Below, in pieces: positions 9,155 through 15,823 of a stretch of DNA of 64,000 nucleotides (its first letter is position 1; each line of letters begins with the position of its first letter). The stretch lies in the NCBI RefSeq assembly GCF_028683135.1, contig NZ_JAJUBB010000004.1, positions 124,001 to 188,000 of the forward strand, written 5' to 3'. The notes under the pieces were generated by a model, which was given only the letters and a program-made list of their open reading frames with translations, was not told the origin of the DNA and ran no database searches. The position numbers and the translations under genes were made by a program. The DNA is from Enterovibrio qingdaonensis. GTDB taxonomy: Bacteria; Pseudomonadota; Gammaproteobacteria; Enterobacterales; Vibrionaceae.

Positions 9155-9463
9155 ATGAACAAAATTCTACTTATCTGTGACATGGGTATGTCTACAAGCC
9201 TCGTAGTGAAGCGCATGCAAGAAGCCGCAGAAGCACAAGGTATCGAAGCTCTGATCGAAGCGAAAGGCTCTCAGGATTTTGAAGATAGTGCAGCCGATTT
9301 CGACTGCTACCTGATTGCACCACAGATCAGCTACAAGCTGTCAGACTTCCAAGGTGTGGCACAATCACATGGCCGCCCAATCGCGCTCATCAACATGATG
9401 GATTATGGCATGACTGACGGTAAGAAAATTCTGGCTCAAGCTCTGACAATGATGGAAGCGTAA
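9155..9463 (+). CDS. PTS EIIB, lactose/cellobiose family
   Basis: This 102-residue cytoplasmic phosphotransfer protein begins MNKILLICDMGMSTS. Cys8 in the CX4-5S loop is the residue phosphorylated in this IIB family. Length and fold order match ChbB/CelA-type IIB proteins. AAGGAG lies just before the ATG. It takes phosphate from the IIA encoded next door and passes it to the sugar carried by IIC. Confidence 0.9.
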   Translation: MNKILLICDMGMSTSLVVKRMQEAAEAQGIEALIEAKGSQDFEDSAADFDCYLIAPQISYKLSDFQGVAQSHGRPIALINMMDYGMTDGKKILAQALTMMEA

Positions 9464-9468
9464 GAACG

Positions 9469-9786
9469 ATGGATCACGCACAATACGAAGAATACGTAAT
9501 GACCCTGATTGTGCAGGCGGGCCAGTGCCGCAGCATGCTCATGACGGCGATCCGCGAAGCGAAGCAAGGCAATTTTGACGCCGCTGATACGCTTGTCGCT
9601 CAAGCTAAAGAAGCCTTGAAAGACGCACACCACATTCAGACAAAGTTGATTGAGTACGATGAAGGCGAAGGCAAGCTGCCCGTTCACATAGTGATGGTGC
9701 ATGCACAAGACCATTTGATGAATGCTGTGCTTATGATGGACTTAGCGGGCGAGATCATCGACCTGCGTCGCGTCACTCAACAGTAA
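9469..9786 (+). CDS. PTS EIIA, lactose/cellobiose family
   Basis: This 105-residue all-helical IIA protein contains VHAQDHLMNAV. His78 and Asp81 fall at the positions known for the phosphorylated His and the metal-binding Asp of LacA-type IIA, which acts as a trimer. It starts five bases after the IIB stop, so the two are translationally linked. It is the last gene of the operon, followed by a strong two-way terminator. No 6-phospho-glycosidase gene accompanies the set, which fits cleavage by the asparaginase instead. Confidence 0.9.
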   Translation: MDHAQYEEYVMTLIVQAGQCRSMLMTAIREAKQGNFDAADTLVAQAKEALKDAHHIQTKLIEYDEGEGKLPVHIVMVHAQDHLMNAVLMMDLAGEIIDLRRVTQQ

Positions 9787-9803
9787 GTATTACCTGCTAA
9801 AGC

Positions 9804-9834
9804 AAAGGGGAGCATCAGCTCCCCTTTTTCGTTT
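9804..9834. terminator. Two-way terminator at the end of the PTS operon
   Basis: The perfect 10-bp stem AAAGGGGAGC / GCTCCCCTTT with loop ATCA is followed by TTCGTTTT. It also contains the last codons of the convergent transposase-like gene, so it can end both transcripts. Confidence 0.85.
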
Positions 9835-10648
9835 TACAGTAACCCTGTGGTGTTGCGTTTTTCAGCCGATTACGAAGCACTCGCTTATTGAGCAAATCTT
9901 CGTAGCACAGCAAAATGGAAGGCAACCCCAATCGCGCGTCAAAATATTCGCCAGCGAGGTAGTCACTAACAGGCTGCTCGAAATCGGCCTCCGATTCCAA
10001 CGCAATTTGAATCAGTTCGGATGCGTCCATCAGAGACCATTCAATGCCCATCTGATTGACCACATCTTTGACAAGTTCATTATCAGTAATCACCGCTCGT
10101 CTGATGCCGTAAGGCAACGCATGTTGCAGGAAGTCCGCCATACGCACGACTGACTCTTCGCCTTCAGTGCCCATCAGCGCAAAGCTCACATGCGTTGTAT
10201 AAGCTTCAGTGATCACCAGAAGGTGCGTCGCTTTCGCAGAGAGAATATGCGGTAACTTGATGCAATCAATCATCACCTCACCGAACACAGTCGGTGACGG
10301 TTTTTTAACGCGCGGCACCTGATACTTCTTCAGGCAGCGGTTAAGTACGGCACGTGACAAATCTTTATTGATCAGCAGCTGCGAGACTTCCAGCAGTTCA
10401 TCTAAAGACAGCAGCAATCGTGAGCGCAGGTATACGATCAACAACTCTTGTTCTGCACTCAGCCTACGATGAATGACATTAGGGCGGTGCGACTTGTCGT
10501 AAACATCGCTTCGATTGCGCCACTTTTTGACCGTATCGATAGAGATACTAAGCTCACTTGCCAGTTCTGCGTCAGACTTATCGGAATGCTTTATGTACTT
10601 GCGTGTTCTCGGTGTTGTACTCGCATTGGAATGCAGTTTGATTTCCAT
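9815..10648 (-). CDS. IS481-like transposase-derived protein, catalytically eroded, possible regulator
   Basis: The protein has 277 residues. Residues about 20-110 are a helix-turn-helix region (DAELASELSISIDTVKKWRNR, then a second helical block ending KKYQVPRV) like the DNA-binding half of IS481 transposases. Residues about 120-200 keep the start of an integrase core: VMIDCIKLP, HLLVITEAYTTHVSFAL and AVITDNE supply two acidic positions. The expected PYHPQTNGKVER-type segment with the third catalytic acid is missing, though a final NATPQGY remains. No terminal repeats flank it. It ends inside the PTS operon terminator. A domesticated DNA-binding protein acting on the neighbouring operon is an inference. 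Confidence 0.6.
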   Translation of the reverse strand: MEIKLHSNASTTPRTRKYIKHSDKSDAELASELSISIDTVKKWRNRSDVYDKSHRPNVIHRRLSAEQELLIVYLRSRLLLSLDELLEVSQLLINKDLSRAVLNRCLKKYQVPRVKKPSPTVFGEVMIDCIKLPHILSAKATHLLVITEAYTTHVSFALMGTEGEESVVRMADFLQHALPYGIRRAVITDNELVKDVVNQMGIEWSLMDASELIQIALESEADFEQPVSDYLAGEYFDARLGLPSILLCYEDLLNKRVLRNRLKNATPQGYCKTKKGS

Positions 10649-10802
10649 TTCGGGTAGCTTGCCACACTGTTGTTATCATGAATTGATTGTATCACTAGAT
10701 TATCGATAAGTGGGAGGTGAAAACGGTAACAAACTTAATGAATTCCGTCTCAACATCATAATTTAAAAAGAGTTTATGTAACCACCAATGTAAAGCATTC
10801 AA

Positions 10803-11315
10803 TTACTTAATAGCATGAGACTTTTTGAATCGACGCACTTTTGTACGCATATTTTTCATTGGTGATGAGGTGTTGAATTGAATCATCCTGCCCAGCGTCC
10901 ATTGCTTATACCAAGGCTTTACATATAGCGACGCATCATTCTCACTGGCAATCATCACAAGGATATCAGTGACAACCTTTCGCCATTCTTCAAGCAGCGC
11001 GTCATAAGACCAATCCCGATACGTTTGATGAAAATGCACAGCTAACTCGCCAAGTTGGTTCCATCTGAATCCTGTCTCTGGAAAATCCACTGTTTCACCA
11101 GCCTGCTTACGTGAATGCCATTTCATCACCAAATGACCCCACCCAATAAGATAGGCCAGCGTATCGCAAACACTGATCTGTGTATCTTTGATGTTCCCTT
11201 CAACCTTCAGCAACCTCGTGCAATCTGCAGGAATTGAGGCGTAATCTTTCTCGAGTTTTGAAAATGCATCTTGGATGGCAACTTCTAATTCCAATTTGGT
11301 TGCTGGTATAGACAT
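10803..11315 (-). CDS. ClbS/DfsB family four-helix-bundle protein
   Basis: This 170-residue cytoplasmic protein begins MSIPATKLELEVAIQDAFSKLEKDYASI and contains DTLAYLIGWGHLVMKWH and FRWNQLGELAVHFHQTYRDWSYDALLEEW. These segments are typical of the DUF1706 (ClbS/DfsB) family. ClbS protects colibactin producers by opening the cyclopropane warhead; DfsB belongs to a differentiation locus. Which of these roles applies here is unknown. AGGAG lies eight bases before the ATG. It stands alone, with no biosynthetic cluster nearby. Confidence 0.85.
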   Translation of the reverse strand: MSIPATKLELEVAIQDAFSKLEKDYASIPADCTRLLKVEGNIKDTQISVCDTLAYLIGWGHLVMKWHSRKQAGETVDFPETGFRWNQLGELAVHFHQTYRDWSYDALLEEWRKVVTDILVMIASENDASLYVKPWYKQWTLGRMIQFNTSSPMKNMRTKVRRFKKSHAIK

Positions 11316-11848
11316 TCTTTACACTCCTGAATTTTGTATTATAAATATACAGAAATCCAACTGGTGATTATTTAACCTTCGTCTGATATTTATTCATTTC
11401 TTCGTATTTTAAGTACTAATTTCAAACCACTAAAAATTGAAATTAATTTGACTTCGTAACAAACAAGTGTATTTCAGAGGAACTATATTGCATTCACTTC
11501 AATAGGTTATGGAAATCCCTCCCATCAAGAATTAACAATGTCGGTTGCAAATCAATCACTTGTACCTCTATGTAAATCTTGTTGCACATTTTCTGCGTTA
11601 CAGATTAATTAACTCACTTTAAATAGCATGATTAACAAATTGAAAATATTCATCGTGCGTCTTTTTTAATCAACAGGAAATATTGTTTTATACAACTCAC
11701 ACTTACACCTTTTATTTTCCGTTTCTCATATCCTTATTAAGCCATTTAAAAATAATATGGCTACGCCAAGGCTGCCTAAAGATGCCGACGTCAGTAAGTA
11801 TCTTCCGGTGCCTGGCGATATCCGTTAGAGCTACATATAGGTAAAATA
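11316..11848 (+). other. 533-bp AT-rich region upstream of dcuC
   Basis: It separates the ClbS-like gene from dcuC and must hold promoters for both. Most of it is very AT-rich. The last 90 bases are clearly richer in GC and contain a 23-codon open frame (11757-11828) starting MATPRLPKDADVSKYL, without a convincing ribosome binding site. No complete FNR box was found, although an anaerobic regulator would be expected for dcuC. Confidence 0.5.
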
Positions 11849-13210
11849 ATGGTTGCTATCCTCGCACTCCCCATCGTTTTTGGGGCAGGCTATCTGATTG
11901 TAAAAAAATACAACACACAAGCTGCGCTCTTCGGCGCCGGTATTCTGATGATGATCATCGGTGCGCTGGCGGGTCACACAGATTTCCTTCCGAAAGGCGT
12001 TAGCCCATCAGGTGCCGTTGTCGTCGACTTTTTCCTTGTTATCAAGGCACTTAGCTCTTCAACACTTGCTACTCTGGGCCTTATTATCATGGCAGTAGGT
12101 GGTTTCTCTAAATACATGGGCCACATCGGTGCGGCGAATGCACTGGTTCAAGTCACAACAAAACCCCTATCTACTATCAAAAATCCGTACGTGATTCTTG
12201 CGTTCACTTACATTCTTGGTCAGTTCCTAAACATTTTCATTCCAAGTGCTGTTGGCCTAGCAATGCTGCTACTTGTTGCCTTGTACCCCGTGCTTGTTAA
12301 CATCGGCTGTACACCCGCGTCAGTTGCAGCAGTACTCGCAACAACAGCGTGTTTGGACTTAGGTCCAGCGTCGGGTGCATCGAACAAAGCCGCTGAAGTT
12401 ATCGGCGTTGATGCTGCCACGTACTTCGTTCAGCATCAGTTAGTCGTAGGGGCTGCAGCTGCCGTCGTAATCGCTGTTCTGCATTTCTTCTGCCAAAAAT
12501 GGTTCGACAAAAAAGACGCCGAAAAAGGCGTGAAATACGAGCTGAACAGCACGCAAGACAGTGCACGTGAAGCTCCGACTTGGTTTGCAATCCTGCCAAC
12601 CGTGCCACTGGTTTTACTTCTGGTGTTCAGTAAGTTTGCGATTACCTCAATCAAGATAGACGTGGTAACCGCCATGTTCATCAGTTTGGCGGTTTCAATG
12701 CTGTGTGACTTCCTCTACACCCGCAATGGTCGTGGCGTAGCTGACTCGCTGAAAGTTTACCTACAAGGCATGGGCGATGTATTCGCAGGCGTTGTATCAC
12801 TGATCATCGCAGCCCAAACCTTCGTTGTGGGTCTTAAGGCGATTGGTTTTATCGACGGTCTGCTAGGTATGGCATCTGATCTGGGCTTGGGTTACACCCC
12901 AATGCTGCTGATGCTGGTGACCATCATCGGTTTGACTGCACTGCTATCTGGTTCAGGTAACGCGGCGTTCTTCAGCTTCTCGAACCTGGCACCTGACGTT
13001 GCAGCCCAAGTGGGTGTAGCGACCGCAGCAATGGCAATGCCAATGCAGTTGGCTGCCGGTATCTTCCGTTCATTCTCACCTGTTGCAGGTGTTGTGATGG
13101 CGTGTGCCGGTGTGGCTGGTGTGCCTCCTATGGAGCTTGTGAAACGCACCGCAATCCCGATGATGGGCGGTTTGGTCACCATCTTGATCATCACCATTAT
13201 GGGCGCGTAA
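11849..13210 (+). CDS. dcuC: Anaerobic C4-dicarboxylate transporter DcuC
   Basis: This 453-residue inner-membrane protein has about 12 hydrophobic segments. It shows the family segments ILGQFLNIFIPSAVGLAMLL, TTACLDLGPASGASNKAAE and LLSGSGNAAFFSFSNLAP. DcuC proteins export succinate or exchange fumarate and other C4-dicarboxylates during fermentation or fumarate respiration. The start codon follows a weak AGGTAAAATA ribosome binding site. It is a single gene ending in a clear terminator. Its position beside a heme/copper respiratory cluster fits an anaerobic-growth neighbourhood but does not prove a link. The length and full set of segments suggest it is intact. Confidence 0.88.
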   Translation: MVAILALPIVFGAGYLIVKKYNTQAALFGAGILMMIIGALAGHTDFLPKGVSPSGAVVVDFFLVIKALSSSTLATLGLIIMAVGGFSKYMGHIGAANALVQVTTKPLSTIKNPYVILAFTYILGQFLNIFIPSAVGLAMLLLVALYPVLVNIGCTPASVAAVLATTACLDLGPASGASNKAAEVIGVDAATYFVQHQLVVGAAAAVVIAVLHFFCQKWFDKKDAEKGVKYELNSTQDSAREAPTWFAILPTVPLVLLLVFSKFAITSIKIDVVTAMFISLAVSMLCDFLYTRNGRGVADSLKVYLQGMGDVFAGVVSLIIAAQTFVVGLKAIGFIDGLLGMASDLGLGYTPMLLMLVTIIGLTALLSGSGNAAFFSFSNLAPDVAAQVGVATAAMAMPMQLAAGIFRSFSPVAGVVMACAGVAGVPPMELVKRTAIPMMGGLVTILIITIMGA

Positions 13211-13231
13211 GCCTTTATACTCTGCTAAACA

Positions 13232-13259
13232 AAAGAGCCACAATCGTGGCTCTTTTTAT
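13232..13259. terminator. Two-way terminator between dcuC and the cytochrome cluster
   Basis: The perfect 10-bp stem AAAGAGCCAC / GTGGCTCTTT has loop AATC and T-rich flanks on both strands. It serves both convergent transcripts. Confidence 0.88.
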
Positions 13260-13267
13260 TTGAAATG

Positions 13268-13621
13268 CTACTGACTCCTCGGCCATTCTACTGCCGCCAA
13301 ATACGCAGCCAACACACGAACCTCATCTTCAGAAAAAGGCTTCATGGCGGTTTCCATCGTCATGTATAACCCGTTTTTTCGCTTTCCCTTTTTGTAATCC
13401 ATCATCTGGTTAAACAGATACATTTCTGTCTGTCCGCCAATTTTGGGATACAAAGGAATGACGGGAACATTGCCACCTTCGCCATGGCAGTTAATACAAC
13501 CACCGCGTCCCGGGTTCTTATATAACTGCTCGCCATACAATGTTTCCGCAAACACTGGAGTAGCCAAAGAAAATAGCCCCGCCGCCGCAAATAATTTCAA
13601 TCCCATTTTGCCCCATTTCAC
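13268..13621 (-). CDS. Periplasmic monoheme c-type cytochrome
   Basis: The protein has 117 residues from a GTG start at 13621. That start overlaps the TlpA-like gene's TGA in GTGA and follows GGGAG; open codons up to 13648 are not needed. A signal peptide ends near ATPVFA. One CINCH heme site is followed by the segment GQTEMYLFNQMMDYKKGKRKN and AYLAAVEW, typical of small class I cytochromes. The same pattern occurs in the cytochrome domain of the diheme Lcl protein in this cluster, so the two are likely paralogous. It is the last gene of the leftward cluster and is a likely electron carrier for it. Confidence 0.85.
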   Translation of the reverse strand: MKWGKMGLKLFAAAGLFSLATPVFAETLYGEQLYKNPGRGGCINCHGEGGNVPVIPLYPKIGGQTEMYLFNQMMDYKKGKRKNGLYMTMETAMKPFSEDEVRVLAAYLAAVEWPRSQ

Positions 13622-14127
13622 GCTGACTCTCCCAAGCATTGCAGCCATTGATTAAGCGCATTCACAGACGTTTTTAAGTAACCCGTCGCGTGATAAGTCA
13701 CCTTGTTATTCACCGTCACTAAAGTTGCAGGTAGCCCTACAAACCCGAGAGCTCTTACCGCTTCAAAATCATCTATCGCGTCATTGGCAAGATTGGTGAT
13801 AGCAAGACGACTGAACATGCCATTGATGGCTTCTTCGTTATCACCAACATGCAGGGTTTTGACATCAAAAGTGCGGCTTGAAGCAGCCAGTTCGCTCAAC
13901 ATCGGCAACTCTTTTAAACACGGGCCGCACCAGACTGCCCAGAAGTTCACGAGACTGACTTTTTCCATGCTTTCGCCGTGTAAATCAGCAGGCAATGCAT
14001 AGGGTTTTACCGCATGAAATTCGGTTGGGGGTTTACACTGTGAATCGAGTGCATATGCGTTGGAAAAAAGCCCTCCAAGTACCACCGCGATTGCTTGGCA
14101 CTGACGCGCTAAACGATGTTTTCTCAT
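13618..14127 (-). CDS. TlpA-like periplasmic thiol:disulfide oxidoreductase
   Basis: This 169-residue thioredoxin-fold protein has an N-terminal signal segment and an active site WCGPC at residues 66-70, followed by LKELPMLSELA. The cis-proline segment GLPATLV is present. TlpA-type proteins keep cysteines of heme or copper sites reduced so that metal can be loaded. The start overlaps the SCO gene's stop (ATGA), so translation is coupled, and its own stop overlaps the next start (GTGA). Its presence with SCO and PCuAC points to assembly of a copper centre, although no copper oxidase is encoded nearby. Confidence 0.85.
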   Translation of the reverse strand: MRKHRLARQCQAIAVVLGGLFSNAYALDSQCKPPTEFHAVKPYALPADLHGESMEKVSLVNFWAVWCGPCLKELPMLSELAASSRTFDVKTLHVGDNEEAINGMFSRLAITNLANDAIDDFEAVRALGFVGLPATLVTVNNKVTYHATGYLKTSVNALNQWLQCLGESA

Positions 14128-14678
14128 GGAATATTCCTAGAAATATCGGCGGCCATTTTGTCACTGCCCATTCCATAGCCGTAAACATCCACCAGCTTAC
14201 CCTCAGGACTGTAGAGATAGACATAAGCGGAGTGGAACACTTCATATTGCGCAGGCAATGGTGGGTAAACCGGCTTGCCTTCAACGGCATACCCATACGT
14301 TCCGCGAAGAGATTTCATCGCATGTTTTGTCTGTGCTTCCGTACCAACCAAACCGAACATATTTTGGCTGAAAAACTTCACGTAAGTATCCATGTATTCA
14401 GCGGTATCTCGATTTGGATCAACTGAGATAAAAAGCGGTGTCACTTTCTTGCCTTTATCTCCTAGTTTTCCGACCGTCGCAGCCATATCAATCACGGTTG
14501 TCGGGCAAATATCGGGGCAGGAGGTATACCCAATACCAATCAACAAGTATTGTCCTGGCCAGCTTTTTTCTGTCACATCACCCAACGTCGCGTGTTGCAA
14601 GTCGAAGTCCAAGCTTGCCAGTACTTTGCCCGACACCAACGCCCCCAAAAAACACAATGAAGTCAGCAGTTTCTTCAT
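14124..14678 (-). CDS. SCO1/SenC family copper-delivery protein
   Basis: This 184-residue exported protein has a signal peptide of about 21 residues. The copper-binding CPDIC is at residues 54-58, and the matching His149 lies in YEVFHSAYVYL. SCO proteins bind copper through CX3C plus His and help build CuA-type centres or reduce their cysteines. AGGAGCGG precedes the ATG. It sits between the beta-propeller gene and the TlpA-like gene, with overlapping stop and start codons on the downstream side. All three copper ligands are present. Confidence 0.9.
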   Translation of the reverse strand: MKKLLTSLCFLGALVSGKVLASLDFDLQHATLGDVTEKSWPGQYLLIGIGYTSCPDICPTTVIDMAATVGKLGDKGKKVTPLFISVDPNRDTAEYMDTYVKFFSQNMFGLVGTEAQTKHAMKSLRGTYGYAVEGKPVYPPLPAQYEVFHSAYVYLYSPEGKLVDVYGYGMGSDKMAADISRNIP

Positions 14679-14687
14679 ATTCCGCTC

Positions 14688-15776
14688 CTAGTGGCAAATG
14701 GTGTTGGTGATACCCATCACCATATGAAGTGGTTGGGCGAGCCCAGTATCAATTCGAGAAAGCTGAGTCGCTGTGCGAATGTCATACACAAACAGGGATG
14801 ACGATTTATCTTGGGTAGCAAACAAAGTTTTAGAATCAGAGACCACCACCACCTCTTTCAACGGTGCGCTTAGTGCCACGTTTTTCTCAGGTGTCGATTG
14901 GGCGATATCGAAAACCGATAGCGTACTATCTGAAGAGATGATGCCGATGGTTTCCAGCCACCCCGAACGTAATGCGCCCGGATTCTCACCAACGCTAATA
15001 TCGCGAACCTTCTCACCGCTCCACGCGTTGATCACAACCCCTTTCCCTTTTTCATCTGCAAGGATGATGTGTTCGCTGTCAGAACTAACGTATGGGCGAT
15101 AAGGGGTCGAAGGCAACGCGACTGTTGCGAACTCGGTATTCATAAATAAATCGCGAATATATACAGTGTTGTCGTCATACTGCGCTACCATGCCAAGGCG
15201 GGAATCCGGTGACAGCGTGATTTCAGACACTGAGCCCTCCCCTAGCTGCATTTGCGTTCGCTGACCATCGTGGAAACGGTAAACAAAGGTGTTTCCTGAG
15301 GCTTGTTCCGTCACATACAGGTTGTAGCCACCGTTATCGAAGTTCAGGCTGAAGGGACTATCGACACTATCAAAGGTGCCCATCAGTTTTTTGTCCAATG
15401 GCATCACAAAGACCAAAGCATTTTTCCCTCCAACAGCCAATTGCGCGCCATCTGGGTGAAATACAATTTGGTCAGGAATAAAGGATAGCGGCATTTTTCC
15501 GTGCGATTTTTTAGCCAAGTCGTACAAAAAAAGCGTTGGAGATTTGCCGTCGATGTACACCAACAGATCCTGCAAGTCAGACACTTCCAGCTCTGTCGGA
15601 ATAGCCTGTAACGTTAAGGTATCGACGTGCATTTGGGTAAAGGTATCAACAACAGCAAGTTTGGGTGAAATGGCATCAGACACGAATGCCCAACGCGCAC
15701 CATCCACATACCGCTGCTCGTCTGCATTGACGTATGAACTCAATGCGAACACAAGAGAAAAAAGAATCTTCTTCAT
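14688..15776 (-). CDS. Secreted beta-propeller protein (YVTN/YncE-like)
   Basis: This 362-residue protein has a signal peptide (about 1-18, ending YVNA) and repeated propeller strands such as KLAVVDTFTQMHVDTLTL, YVTEQASGNTFVYRF and TLFATQDKSSSLFVYDI. It resembles periplasmic seven-bladed propellers that act as scaffolds or metal/heme helpers. The heme d1 protein NirF is a propeller too, but none of the other nir genes are here. It ends ...TNTICH, a lone Cys-His whose meaning is unclear. An intrinsic terminator-like hairpin lies directly before its start. Its role in the cluster is unknown. Confidence 0.65.
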   Translation of the reverse strand: MKKILFSLVFALSSYVNADEQRYVDGARWAFVSDAISPKLAVVDTFTQMHVDTLTLQAIPTELEVSDLQDLLVYIDGKSPTLFLYDLAKKSHGKMPLSFIPDQIVFHPDGAQLAVGGKNALVFVMPLDKKLMGTFDSVDSPFSLNFDNGGYNLYVTEQASGNTFVYRFHDGQRTQMQLGEGSVSEITLSPDSRLGMVAQYDDNTVYIRDLFMNTEFATVALPSTPYRPYVSSDSEHIILADEKGKGVVINAWSGEKVRDISVGENPGALRSGWLETIGIISSDSTLSVFDIAQSTPEKNVALSAPLKEVVVVSDSKTLFATQDKSSSLFVYDIRTATQLSRIDTGLAQPLHMVMGITNTICH

Positions 15777-15780
15777 AAGG

Positions 15781-15811
15781 CAAAAAGCCCTCAGGTTGTT
15801 AGCCTGAGGGC
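15781..15811 (-). terminator. Terminator-like hairpin inside the heme/copper cluster
   Basis: Read on the minus strand, the 9-bp stem GCCCTCAGG / CCTGAGGGC with a 7-base loop is followed by TTTTTG. It lies between the diheme Lcl gene and the beta-propeller gene. It would cut transcription partway, or hide the propeller gene's ribosome binding site, lowering expression of the helper genes downstream. Confidence 0.7.
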
Positions 15812-15823
15812 ACTCGATGATAG

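Noticed and set aside
9815-10648. Active insertion sequence
   Set aside because: No terminal inverted repeats or target duplications were found and the catalytic core is incomplete.
11316-11848. FNR or CRP box upstream of dcuC
   Set aside because: Only half-sites with wrong spacing were seen.
14688-15776. NirF (heme d1 synthesis) as identity of the propeller
   Set aside because: Other nir genes are absent and the similarity is only to the propeller fold.
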